Shown here: positions 54,532-64,000 of the stretch, in pieces | Numbering within the stretch: position 1 is the first letter of the stretch | Layout: each line of letters starts with the position of its first letter | Origin: Megamerina dolium | Lineage: Eukaryota > Arthropoda > Insecta > Diptera > Megamerinidae | Length of the DNA stretch: 64,000 bases | Direction: 5' to 3' | Assembly (NCBI GenBank): GCA_963854835.1 | Contig: OY978530.1 | Location: forward strand, 10,455,872 to 10,519,871 | Notes under the pieces: model-generated | What the model saw: only the letters and a program-made list of their open reading frames with translations | Databases searched by the model: none | What the model was told of the DNA's origin: nothing | Translations under genes and position numbers: made by a program

Positions 54532-56336
54532 TCACAGCATATTCAGTATGTCTTTTCTTTTTAATCGACGATGCCCCATGCTTAGCAACAATTGCCTAGC
54601 AAGGGGATTCGGATGACTGTGTAATTTTTGAATGTAGCTTCTGCAAGACATTGCAACTTCCTCAGAAATTGTGGGTACATTTAAATCTCGATGGATGTTA
54701 ACGTTCCTCATATACCAAGGCGCGTTTACAATAATTCGCAGACACTTGGATTGTATTCGCTGCAATTTTTCGATATTTGAGGGAGATGCGGTGCCCCAAA
54801 ACTGAATACCATAAGTCCAGATTGGCTTCAGGATTGCTTTATATAATAGCACTTTGTATTCGAGATTCAACTTTGATCTTTTGTGTATCAGCCACCATAA
54901 CTGATTAATTTTAAGCTTGATCTGAGTTTTCTTTGCCTCTATGTGATTTTTCCAGGTCAGCCTTCTGTCGAGGTGAATACCCAAGTACTTTGCTGAGGAA
55001 CATTGTGGAACTGATTGGCCATCAATTTTAAGTGGGGGACATGTATCTGGCCTTAGCGTGAAGGTTACATGTACGCTCTTTGATTCATTGACTTTTATAC
55101 GCCATTTTGCTAGCCAGATTTCGAGAGAATCGATATGAGTCTGCAGGAGTTTAGTAGCTTCTATGGGGTTAGAGCGAGAGCACAATATTGCCGTATCATC
55201 TGCAAAGGTCGATATAAATGTATAGTTATTGCTGGGCATATCTGTAGTGTAGTAGAGATACAGTAAGGGGCCCAAAACGCTTCCCTGAGGAACGCCAGCG
55301 TGAATATCCAATGGATTTGTTGTGTAATCCTTGTGATGTAAGAGAAATTGTCTTTTCGTGAGGTAGCCACTAAGCAATGAGGAGACATTTGCAGGCAGTA
55401 ATAGTTTGAGTTTGTAAATAAGGCCATCGTGCCATACTTTATCGAAAGCTTGAGTGATATCAAGAAAGACAGCTGAGCAATACTTTTTTTCTTCAAAAGT
55501 GTTCCTTATCAGAGTTACAATGCGGTGGACTTGTACTATTGTGCCGTGCTGTTTTCTAAATCCAAACTGATGTTGAGGAATCAGTTGGTTGAGATTAATA
55601 AATGGAGTTATATTCATGACAAGTAGCTTTTCGAATACTTTAGAAAGTAGAGGCAGGAGGCTGATAGGTCTGTACGATGCAACTTTTGTAGGGTCTTTTC
55701 CTGGTTTTGCTATCACAATAATTTTTGAAGTTTTCCAGCATTTGGGATAGTGTTTAATACGAAGGATAGCATTGAAAATGTGCATCATATGAATTACAGA
55801 AGCAGGAGGTAGCTCTTTTATCATTTTACCGGTAATTTTATCTGGACCAGGTGATTTTTTTGGGTTTTAATCTTTATGAATTGCTTTGGATATGTCCTTT
55901 TTTTAATTTTGAGAGTTATTGAGCAAGGTTGAGAAGTTAATTTTGGTAATGAGGACTGTGAAGAGGGTGGATTGGGTGTAAACACACTTTTGAGGTGGTT
56001 TGCAAAACCCACACCCTTCTCACAGTTGCTTCTAGCCCAATTACCGTCACTCAAACGGATGGGGGAATCAGTGGGAATTGGCCGATTTGAGTTTTTTGCT
56101 GATTTCCACAAAGAGTAGTCTGACGCTTCACCAGGTGTTAATTTGGCTATGTGCTCTTCTAACTCTTTGTTGTTTTTATTTTTTAAGGCTTGCTTTAACT
56201 TTCGAGTGCAGTGCTGTAGCTGTGTTTTCAGATTCGGTGATCTGAATTCTTGCCATTGCCTTCGGAGTCTTCTTTTCTGTCTTACTAGCAATTTAATGTC
56301 GGCTGGTGTGTATGGGCTATAGTTTGATTGCTGCAT
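54532..56336 (-). pseudogene. Jockey LINE ORF2, linker and reverse transcriptase
   Basis: 56336-55821 is the linker (YTPADIKLLVRQKRRLRRQW, WKSAKNSNRPIPTDSPIRLS). A frame break near 55860 leads to RT at 55824-54532: KIIVIAKPGKDPTKVASYRP (fingers), QHQFGFRKQHGTIVQVHRIV, CSAVFLDITQAFDKVWHDGL (first Asp), GVPQGSVLGPLLYLYYTTDM, YTFISTFADDTAILCSRSNP (FADD), KYLGIHLDRRLTWKNHIEAK, and thumb KPIWTYGIQFWGTASPSNIE. The RT itself is one open frame of 430 codons with all catalytic residues. Two frame shifts upstream make ORF2 non-functional as assembled; a sequencing error cannot be excluded. Confidence 0.88.
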
Positions 56337-56461
56337 ACCCTTGTGCAGGTGGTTGAGCTGAGAGCTAATGAGAGCAGCTGGTTGAATTTTTCGAGTGCTG
56401 AGTCTACATCGTGTCCATTTCTTAATACAGTACTCAGAGGAAGATGGGAATTTATATATTT

Positions 56462-57178
56462 CTAGAATTTTAACCAGTCTATTTCCTTTCTAACGCAATT
56501 GCCTTGGGGGCTTGTTGATTTTATAGATATTACCGTATGTGAGTGGTCAGAAGATAGATCATAATTACACTCTGTGGAGATATTTTCCATCTGCAAACTT
56601 TTGGCGACTCCAAAGTCTATTAGATCGGGTATTTTCCTCTTGTCCGTCGGCCAATATGTCGGTTGACCATTTGAAATAACATCGTAGTAGTGGTTAGTGA
56701 TGATTGAACATAGTCTTCTGCCTTTTGGAGTTATTAAGCGGGAGCCCCAGTGAGTGTGTTTGGCGTTGAAATCGCCAGCAACCAAGAATTTGCTACCAAG
56801 AGTTGAGAAAAATTCTTTATATTGCTGTTCGGTAATACTGTATCTTGGGGGGCAGTATATCGCAGATATTACTAGCTTAGAGATGTATTCTTCCAGACAT
56901 ATAGATGTTGCTTGCAAGTAGACGCTACTGAAATCTTCGAGAACATGATGTTTTATTCTGCTTTTTATCAATATGGCAGTTCCTCCGCGTGCCTTACCAT
57001 GCGGATGATTTGTGGTGTACAGTTTGTAATATGGTATTTGGTAGCAAATTTTGTCAGTGAAATGGGTCTCAGATATCATCATTATGTCGATTTGGCTGGA
57101 TTCAAGGAATTGAATTAGCTCCAAACGGTGCTGGCTTAAGCCGTTGGCGTTCCAGTGGCATATCTTGAGACAACTCAT
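56462..57178 (-). CDS. Jockey LINE ORF2, endonuclease domain (238 codons to a frame break)
   Basis: Starts at ATG 57178, overlapping the ORF1 stop. APE-type endonuclease motifs: LKICHWNANGLSQHRLEL (Asn), IDIMMISETHFTD (catalytic Glu), LVISAIYCPPRYS, FLVAGDFNAKHTHWGSRL (Asp-Asn), IPDLIDFGVAKSL and CNYDLSSDHSHTVISI (Asp-His). All catalytic positions are present. The frame ends at 56462 by a shift; the reading continues in another frame toward 56336 and RT. Confidence 0.87.
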   Translation of the reverse strand: MSCLKICHWNANGLSQHRLELIQFLESSQIDIMMISETHFTDKICYQIPYYKLYTTNHPHGKARGGTAILIKSRIKHHVLEDFSSVYLQATSICLEEYISKLVISAIYCPPRYSITEQQYKEFFSTLGSKFLVAGDFNAKHTHWGSRLITPKGRRLCSIITNHYYDVISNGQPTYWPTDKRKIPDLIDFGVAKSLQMENISTECNYDLSSDHSHTVISIKSTSPQGNCVRKEIDWLKF

Positions 57179-58188
57179 GGTCTGGATAGGAATGTTTGGA
57201 GTAACATCGATTGATTTTTCATCATTTCTTGCATCATTGTTTGCATTGAGTTCATGAATTGGTTCATATTCTGAATTAATGTTTGAAGCAAATGTTCAAG
57301 GGTACTTGGCTGTTGGGTGGGCAGTGAGTGTTTCTGCTCATTATTTACATTGCTTTGTTGGTGTGGGTTTTGTTTTAACACGCTAGCGTATGAATTGGTT
57401 TGATTCTTGTTTGGGATTGCAGAGAAGAATTGTGTTGCATCAATATTTTGTCTCTTACTTGAGTTGGCTATCTGAGTTTGCTCAACTGGCTTTAGAGGTT
57501 GATTGCTAGCGGAGAAATTTAGCTTTAGGGTTGTATATACTGGGCAACCTCTATAATTTGCGGTGTGATTACCTCCACAATTGTTGCATTTTTTCATGCT
57601 AGCATCGCCTTTAGATTTTGGGCATATATTTGATTTATGGAGATCTCCACAAATCACACAAACAGCCGGCAGGGTACAATATGTCTTAGTATGTCCATAT
57701 TCTTGGCAGTTACTGCACTGAGTTCTCTTATGGGGTTCTTCGATTGTGATTTTGCAATGCAATAAATATCGAATTTTATATATGGGGTGTACTTCACCTT
57801 TTTTTAGAGGTTTTGTTTCAGGTTGAAGCTCAATACGATATAACGGTTGAGGTATATTGCTCTTGTTGAGAATGTTGAATACTGTTTTGGCTTGAAACCC
57901 TTCTTCCTGAAGGGCAAGTTTGACTTCGTTAATGTCAACGTTGGGTTCGACGCCTTTGAGTACAACGATTAAGCCCTTACTACTTTTTAGCTGATATGTG
58001 TAGTAACTCTTTTTTACAGCATCAAATTCCGCAATTACTTTGCGATAATGAGTTTCGCTGTAGATTTGCACTTTCGTTTCCTCAATTTGGCCTTTGCGAA
58101 TAAGAACAACGTGGAAATTCTTTGGTCCTATAAGACTTGTAATTCTAGAAATCAACTTATCTGAGTTGAGAGGGAGATAGTATATCAC
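57175..58188 (-). CDS. Jockey LINE ORF1 protein, Gag-like RNA-binding (337 aa, intact)
   Basis: N-terminal part with an RNA-binding-like fold (LKGVEPNVDINEVKLALQEE, about 90-125, the PRE_C2HC-type region of Jockey ORF1). Then three Cys-rich knuckles: CSNCQEYGHTKTYC, CVICGDLHKSNIC and CNNCGGNHTANYRGC (about 155-220). A Gln/Asn-rich linker follows, with a C-terminal Met-rich helix (NMNQFMNSMQTMMQEMMKNQ). The protein coats LINE RNA to form the ribonucleoprotein needed for retrotransposition. The frame is open from the ATG at 58188 to a TGA that overlaps the ORF2 ATG, suggesting translation by termination-reinitiation. Confidence 0.9.
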   Translation of the reverse strand: MIYYLPLNSDKLISRITSLIGPKNFHVVLIRKGQIEETKVQIYSETHYRKVIAEFDAVKKSYYTYQLKSSKGLIVVLKGVEPNVDINEVKLALQEEGFQAKTVFNILNKSNIPQPLYRIELQPETKPLKKGEVHPIYKIRYLLHCKITIEEPHKRTQCSNCQEYGHTKTYCTLPAVCVICGDLHKSNICPKSKGDASMKKCNNCGGNHTANYRGCPVYTTLKLNFSASNQPLKPVEQTQIANSSKRQNIDATQFFSAIPNKNQTNSYASVLKQNPHQQSNVNNEQKHSLPTQQPSTLEHLLQTLIQNMNQFMNSMQTMMQEMMKNQSMLLQTFLSRP

Positions 58189-58600
58189 GAGAGAACAAAT
58201 TATTTTTTTTGTCTGTATTTATTGTTGTTGCAAATTTTGACGTAGTGTTAGAGTGAGGAATATGTACAGGCAAAAGATTTGCACTGTTACTTTCACTTGT
58301 GCAGTGTGTATCAACTGTTTTTTTTTTATAATGCACTTATCGGGGGGGTTTGCGCGGGTGATTGCAAATTATTGTTTACACACACATTAACAGGCGATTG
58401 CCGTTGCCGGAGAGGAGAGCGCTGAACACTCATATTATAAACAAAATGTTTGCAAACGATATTATTATTTTATTTATTTTTTTTTTTCTAAAAAAAAAAA
58501 AAATCACCGAAATAACTCCTTGAGTTTCTTAGCGTCTTTTCGCAAAATATAAAAATTTTTTTTTTACCGAAAACAATCACTTTTCCGACTCTATCAAAAA

Positions 58601-60907
58601 CGCCTTCCAAATGAAATAAATCGTGAAATGACTTGAAGATGTCTTCCATCGATTTTCTTTCTTCAATATTTAAACTTGAATCTAACTTAACTATTTCTAA
58701 TATTTTGAAAACCCCCTCGTAGTTACTCGTTTCCCTAATGCTATTTATTTTAGAATCCGTATCATACTCTATATGCCCCAGATAATTAATTTTAACTATA
58801 TTAACTCTAATATCGTTACTCACAGTATGCGATTTAATATTTGTATTCAATTTCGGTACTTCAACTTTATTTGTGAGACTATAACCTTTTCCAAATCAGT
58901 ATTAACCTTCAGGAGAATTATTCAAGAATCAAATTCATCAAATGCTGTTTCCGCTCACTGAAGAAAATCAGCTTCTTTTTCATAGTATTGAGGACCGATC
59001 GGTTTCATGAATTGTCTGTACCTAGGATACCATCAGCAGGTATCCCTTTCTATTCGGAGACTAAGTGTAATTCCAAAATCAAATCGTTAGTCCTTTCATG
59101 TTGGACTGTTATTAACACTAACGTGGTGACAAGCCCTCCGAATGTACCACTTAAATTTTTCCTTGATCTCCCTATCTTGCTAACATATTTATTAATTACT
59201 GTTGATTTTACTAAACTGGTATCTACCCCAGAGTCTACAAGTAAAATGAGTTTTCCATTTTTTGCTTCCTTGCGAAACTCAATGAACACATCATCTAATA
59301 TACATCAGAGATTCCAAAACAGTACCTACGTTTGCTATAACTGGATGGAAAAGATGAGTCAACCATCCCTCTGGACGCCTGGCTACCAATTTCCGCCATC
59401 TTATCATCTGTCGTGGAGGGTGTGTCAACAATCTCTAAACACGCATGACTGACACCTTCCATCTCAGCTGACCTACTTTTAGCAAAATTTTGGGGTTCCC
59501 GGTTTATTGGTAATCCTGTGTCCTGGCTCCTTACAAAAGAAACATTTAGCTTCTAGCTGACTTCAATTAGGCCCTTTATTTTCTTGGCTTCCCTTACTAT
59601 TCCCTGTTGTTGGAGAATTATTCCCGTGGAGCTTCATATTGTTAGGAAACGACGCACAAGATAGGTTGAACTCATGTCCATATTATTTACGTTTGATACA
59701 GAAAGGCGTATTCTTCTTTTTAAAACATTCGTCACTGGTGTGCCCCTTTTTGTCGCAAAAGGAACAGTAAGGAAATTTCCTTTGGGTATTTTGGGGATCC
59801 ACTTCATTCTTTTGGTACTGGTTTGCTTTGAGTGGCACAACAGTATTTCTGTTTTGGTGGAATTCCACTAAGATACTGGCCTCAGTCTGTTGAACGTCAT
59901 AAGAATATAGTGGTGTATTGAGACTTACATTGGCTCCCATATTGAGCTGATTGTGTCGTTGCCCTCTTTCCAGCAGGATACTCGTATTTACGCTCTCCTC
60001 TGCTAGTTGTTCTAATGGATTCTAAGCATTGGTTCTCTAAGGCCTGTTACGAATGATTTGTTTGCGTAAGTCTCTAGCTCCTGTAGTTTTGCTTGGTCTC
60101 CTTTTTGCCCAAATGAGAACTTGACACACTGGCTTTAGGCAGTTTTCAGCTCATCTAATCTTCTGGCAAATGCACTTATATTTTCATGTGGTGATTGCAG
60201 TGCGGAATGGATTTGGTGACGCATCTCTGTATAAACGCTGCTTTATGCAAGATATGAAATCTTCCAGCTCATCTGGTTTTATTCTCTTAATGGCTTTGTT
60301 ATAAATTGATAGACTTCTTTTCTCAAATTTTTTGACTCAGCTCCAGTGAGTACTGGAACTAGTCTACTAACCATCTGCGCCATCTCGTCTATACGCATTC
60401 TGTCTGATGTTTGTGGCTGAGGGTCCGTAAGTATCCTCTTTATAAGTGTACGGCGGCGTCCACAGAGGTTCTGAGTCTCTTCTCTATAAATTCCTCCGAT
60501 ATATTCCTCTCCTTTAGTAGTCGTTCTAACTCCTGAGGAGTTCTACGTTTTTCACGTCTAGCTGTTCCAACCCTTGATTCACAGTCCTTAATCTGAGGCT
60601 TTTTATCTGCTAGGTTTTTAGAAGGTCTCTTAATTCAGATAACGTGGCTTCTAGCTCCTCACGTGATGCTAGTATTTTGCCGTGTTGCGCTTTTGATTTT
60701 ACGCGTTCGTATTGCTCTTAAATGATATATCGTTTAATTAAATTCCACATGAAAGTGTTGGCTTCCTGAATTCCAGTATCTAAGGAGATACTAACCTGAA
60801 ACACAAATTGATTTTATGTCCTCGGAAACAATGGAATCTTAATACTTTGTTAAACGTAAAATATCTTGTCTGACAAAATACTTCTCAGAATCCTCTCGGC
60901 TGCGCCA
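58601..60907 (-). pseudogene. Gypsy (17.6/297-like) Gag-protease region, right of the Jockey insertion
   Basis: Downward from 60907: degraded Gag, for example ISAFARRLDELKTA-like and QLQELETYANKSFVTGLREP near 60180-60040, then a zinc knuckle CSFCDKKGHTSDEC (59940-59683). Protease-like LILLVDSGVDTSLVKSTVIN (59289-59050; Asp-Ser-Gly). The pre-RT spacer at 58850-58601 ends LNIEERKSMEDIFKSFHDLF-HLEG. It resumes at 54381. Many frame breaks. A tRNA-Ser-like primer site is at its 5' end. The opposite half, with the rest of RT and integrase, is missing. Confidence 0.8.
60891..60907 (-). other. Candidate primer binding site (tRNA-Ser-like)
   Basis: The minus strand reads TGGCGCAGCCGAGAGGA, close to the tRNA-Ser-complementary site of 17.6/297-group Gypsy elements. 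It lies at the correct place upstream of Gag. The 5' LTR should be just above 60907 but could not be delimited. Confidence 0.55.
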
Positions 60908-61740
60908 ATATATTGCGTCTCTTTGCAGAAATCACAATATTTACTTAAATATCTTAGTTCTTAGGACTCACCCTCTTCATTCTAGTTCGCTTTCAGAACA
61001 TATCTCAGTTCCTTTTGTTTTTTATATATTTTTTTATATTTTTCACTGTTACTAAAGTTCTTTTTACTTAGACTTCTTAAAATATTCCTTCGTCACAAAG
61101 TCACTTAATCTTTTACGTTTTTTACTTTTATTTTTACTTTTTACAATAACTCTTACACTTTCATGTTCTTTACAAGTTTGTTCTATTCGTGGGAATTGAA
61201 TTTTCCGCCTATGTCTTCGGCACGCGTACCAACATCATAAGTCGAAAATGCTCGAATCGGGAAAAGAGTCGATTTATGCTTGTCTCGATATTGGCCTAAT
61301 ATCGAATAGTCGATATGTTTCAAAGAAAGTTGAAAATGCTAAGGAAAATTGTAGAGGAAGGCTGCAAAGTTCAATAAAATAGGGGCACTTGAACAACTTT
61401 TTGTTTGTCACTCAAAAATACGATAATGACGTAAAAATAGCGAAAAATTTTTATAAAAAGTGAGGTTAGGTTAGGAGTAAACAACGTTTGACTCCAGCTG
61501 TTTAATAGATGCTAATCTTCACTTTCAATTAGTTTAAAGAATAGAAAATCAATTTTTATAAAGTGCGGATACCGGATCAGTTGTAAAAGAAACTCAGAGA
61601 GCTCATAATGATCTAGAAAGTATTGATGTCATTTATTCATTCGATTCATATGCCAGCTGACTCGTAGATTGACGTCTTATCAAAATGATCATATAATTAT
61701 AATGAAGTATATATATATTGCATCGAAATGATAATCTAGA
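60908..61740. other. Possible Gypsy 5' LTR and flanking DNA
   Basis: No coding motif. A minus-strand AGTGAC near 61105-61100 could be an LTR start, but without a second LTR this is a guess. AGGTTAGGTTAGG occurs at about 61464. Confidence 0.3.
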
Positions 61741-62403
61741 TTTCAGACGAATGTATTTCACCCAACGAGAACGCGGACAATATTCCTGGCGAAGAAATCT
61801 TACCAATAAATGATCCAGCTTATCCCGCAACATGGATTATTAATGACAAACTTCGTGACCATATAACTCGGAATGGTTTCGATCAGAACAGCAATACTGA
61901 TTTTTCTAAGTCTAAAAGGATGTATAATGACTCAGCACGCTACTTTTCGGCTTCTTCCTTTCACCGATCACTCTTGAACGGTGAAAAAACTTTACGACCA
62001 TGGCTTGCGTACTCCGTTAGCAGAGGCAGAATTTATTGCGTTCCATGCCTCTTATTTGGGGAGAAATCTTCTTTCGCCAACGATGGATTCAACGTCTGGA
62101 AGAATGCTGGACATCGCATCACACTTCACGAAAATTCCAACGGTCATCATGATTGCAGTACTCAATTTAATGACAGAGCTCAAATCGGAGAATCGATGTA
62201 GATATTACACTTTTACATGAAAAAGAAGTCTCTTACTGGAAAGAGACTTCTTCTGAAGAGAGTCGTGGCCGTGATAAAAGCTTTAGCCTCACGAGGACTT
62301 CCATTCAGAGGTGACGACTAAAAATTCTGTTCACATCATAACGACAACTACTTGATGCTACTAGAATTAATGGCTCAATTCGATCCGTTCCTCGCCGAAC
62401 ACA
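61741..62403 (+). pseudogene. hAT-like (ZMYM1/DUF4371 type) transposase, N-terminal part
   Basis: The plus strand reads DPAYPATWIINDKLRDHITR, ARYFSASSFHRSLLNGEKTL, RPWLAYSVSRGRIYCVPCLL (TTF-type zinc-finger Cys pair) and WKNAGHRITLHENSNGHHDC (His/Cys). After a frame shift come LLLKRVVAVIKALASRGLPF, RGDD, NDNYLMLLELMAQFDPFLAE. It is cut by the Tc1 element at 62404 and resumes at 63924. Zinc finger plus DUF4371-like order is typical of the hAT relatives annotated as zinc finger MYM-type protein 1-like. Both frameshifted and interrupted. Confidence 0.82.
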
Positions 62404-63923
62404 CAGTTACTCACTAAAGTAAGTACACACGTAGTATGTTCGCGTTAATTCTGAAATAAATTAGCTTATTTCATATAAAATAACAAAATTAACTTTATTT
62501 CAATTAAGGAAAACTTCAAACTTTAAAAATCAAAGATTACTTGAAAAATTTTCATTTAATATTTGGTAGGATACCCTCTGGCCTTCAAGACTGCATTGAG
62601 TCTATTTGCCATTGACTGAACCAATTTTCCAGTTGTTTCTGAGGTTATTTTGCTCCACTCTTCTACAAGGACTAGTTTTAAATAATTTTTATTGTTGATT
62701 TGGTGTGTTGGTATATGACGATCCAAATGTTCCCATAGATGTTCTATTGGGTTCATATCCGGCGATTGAGGTGGGGTTTTGAGTTGCTTAGGCACATTGC
62801 AAAGAAGCCACTCCCTGACAATGAGAGCAGTATGTTTGGGATCATTATCCTGCTGGAAGATGAATGACCCCTCAATACCCAAATTGATGGCGCTTTGCTT
62901 TAAATTTTCTTTCAGAATATTATTCCATCAATTATAACCAAATTTCCCACCCCATTCGCCCCCATACACCTCCAAACCATTACTGAACCTCCTCCATGTT
63001 TTACTCTGCCAGCCATATTGTTAGGATTAAGTTCAGTATTTGATTTTCTCCATACTTTTCCACGTCCATCGGATTAATGAATATTGAACTTGCTTTCGTC
63101 AGAAAAAATTACGTTGTTCCAAAATGTATGATCGTATTCTTGGTGCGCCTTTGCAAAATCTATGCGCTTGCGTCGGTTGATTTCGTTTACAAAGGGCTTC
63201 TTTCGTATATTACGACCATGGTATCCTGCGCTATATAGGATACGTCGAATAGTTTGAGGGTTACAGTCTATCCCAAGATCATTTTGAATCTCGGATTTAA
63301 CTTTAGGAGCACTTTTTTTGGGATTTTGTTTTATTTTGCGAATGATTATTCGTTTTTCAGCATCAGTAAATGTGGCTGGGCGACCAGAACGGCTCCTATT
63401 TTTGACCAACCCGAAAGTTTCATACTTTTTTATAATCTTTTGAACAGTTGACGCACTTTTTTGAACAATTTTTCCAATTTTACGAGCTGATTTATTGTCT
63501 TTATGATATTTAATTATTAGTTCTTTTAAGTCCATTGAAATTTCTTTTCCTCTGGGAGCCATTTCTAAAACTTAGTCCTTATTAATCACTCAACAAGTTT
63601 TTAAGTAATTATTGAAATTGATTTTTATATTCCTAACATAAAATTTGCCACTTCACTTTGGTTTTGGTTTAAACCACACGGTATTTATCCAAAAAACGCA
63701 CGCTGTGTACTAACTTTTGTTATATGAAAAATGATGACATCTCAATTAAAACGCTACAGCGTCTAACGGGAACAAGATATACTGATATTTTTTAGCGAAT
63801 AATACAATGCAAACATAAACTGAATCAGCAATTGCAGATAAGACATATAATATACAGAATAAGCTAATATTGGCTTGGAGTTCAAAGGCAAACGGGGTGT
63901 GTACTTACTTTAGTGAGTAACTG
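62404..63923 (-). mobile_element. Tc1-type DNA transposon (1520 bp) inserted in the hAT-like gene
   Basis: Perfect 27-bp inverted repeats at 62404-62430 (CAGTTACTCACTAAAGTAAG...) and 63897-63923. A TA follows the right end; the left flank reads CA, probably a mutated TA. The length and ends are those of a complete Tc1 element. The transposase lies on the minus strand and is frameshifted. Confidence 0.94.
62556..63562 (-). pseudogene. Tc1 transposase, frameshifted
   Basis: 63562-63074: start MAPRGKEISMDLKELIIKYH, bipartite helix-turn-helix DNA-binding region (IGKIVQKSASTVQKIIKKYE and a GRPATF hook at about 60, PQTIRRILYSAGYHGR), then FWNNVIFSDESKFNIH with the first catalytic Asp; a stop follows. 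A frame-broken middle reads GGGSVMVWRCMGANGVGNLV. 62882-62556: FIFQQDNDPKHTALIVREWL (second Asp), SPDMNPIEHLWEHLDRHI (Glu of the DD34E triad) and ANRLNAVLKARGYPTKY at the C-terminus. At least two breaks (about 63065 and 62900). All catalytic residues remain, so decay is recent. Confidence 0.92.
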
Positions 63924-64000
63924 TATTACCAGATTTGGGAATAAAGGTAGCGGCAAAACAAATTATCTATCAAAAACAAGTTTATCGATCTTATGGGGAA
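63924..64000 (+). pseudogene. hAT-like transposase, continuation after the Tc1 insertion
   Basis: ITRFGNKGSGKTNYLSKTSL matches the block that follows FLAEH in ZMYM1-like hAT proteins. The gene continues beyond the window. Confidence 0.78.

Larger units (their letters stand above)
54382..58600 (-). mobile_element. Full-length Jockey-type LINE (4219 bp) inserted in a Gypsy element
   Basis: The 5' end is at 58600 and the 3' poly(A) (poly-T on plus) at 54382-54396. A 10-bp target duplication flanks it. The 5' leader is about 410 bp, ORF1 is 58188-57175 and ORF2 57178-54532. The start of ORF2 overlaps the stop of ORF1 (ATGA). ORF1 is intact; ORF2 has two frame breaks. There is no RNase H, as usual for Jockey. 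Completeness and the clean target duplication suggest a fairly recent insertion. Confidence 0.93.

Noticed and set aside
60908..61105. Possible Gypsy 5' LTR beginning AGTGAC
   Set aside because: No second LTR in the window to confirm ends or length.
61464..61476. AGGTTAGGTTAGG resembling insect telomere repeat
   Set aside because: Too short, and a similar AGGTTAGGTT lies at the 3' end of the LOA LINE (46473). Flies also lack TTAGG telomeres.

Overview
This window comes from an insect nuclear genome, most likely a higher dipteran with a large, repeat-rich genome such as a tephritid fruit fly or relative. That call is an inference. It rests on AT-rich DNA with no operons and on the mix of elements: RTE, Jockey, LOA/R1-type and I-type LINEs, Gypsy, BEL and Copia LTR elements, and piggyBac, mariner, Tc1, Merlin-like and hAT DNA transposons. 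I found no host gene, tRNA, rRNA or CRISPR array. Almost every readable coding stretch belongs to a transposable element, usually broken and often nested in another element.

Layout. 1-1060: simple repeats. 1041-2016: Copia Gag remnant with a tRNA-iMet-type primer site (minus). 2195-11840: duplicon copy 1, holding a Gypsy Gag-PR-RT remnant, a decayed piggyBac-like gene, a young LTR element (4390-8309), a Merlin-like element with long inverted repeats, and the start of a LOA-type LINE. 11841-17620: rest of the LOA ORF1, Copia pol (plus), an old RTE 3' end, and a CsRn1-like Gypsy Gag-PR (plus). 17741-23345: three RTE copies, one with an inverted 5' part. 23900-33327: duplicon copy 2, nearly identical to copy 1 but lacking the LTR element and carrying its own RTE insertion (24342-27605). 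33328-35770: RTE and mariner fragments and a small mariner with perfect inverted repeats. 36457-38332: a piggyBac element with an open but internally deleted transposase gene. 38337-40976: nothing recognised. 40977-51052: two LOA-type LINEs, an I-type fragment, and an RTE copy split by one of the LOA insertions. 53543-60907: BEL fragment, then a 17.6/297-like Gypsy split by a full-length Jockey LINE (54382-58600). 61741-64000: hAT-like gene split by a Tc1 element.

The most interesting object is the 3920-bp LTR element at 4390-8309. It has 437-bp LTRs with only one difference I could see, a 4-bp target duplication, a primer binding site and a polypurine tract. Its single intact 1001-codon frame fuses a SAP-domain Gag with two zinc knuckles directly to a complete-looking integrase (HHCC, DD35E, C-terminal domain). 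Protease, reverse transcriptase and RNase H are absent, yet the frame is unbroken. It looks like a recently mobile, non-autonomous Gag-integrase element that must borrow reverse transcriptase. Duplicon copy 2 preserves its empty site.

The window also gives a relative history. The Gypsy remnant, piggyBac-like gene, Merlin-like element and LOA LINE predate the duplication. The Gag-integrase element and RTE copy D came after it, or are allelic differences if the two copies are unmerged haplotypes. All family assignments come from reading motifs by eye; no database search was run.
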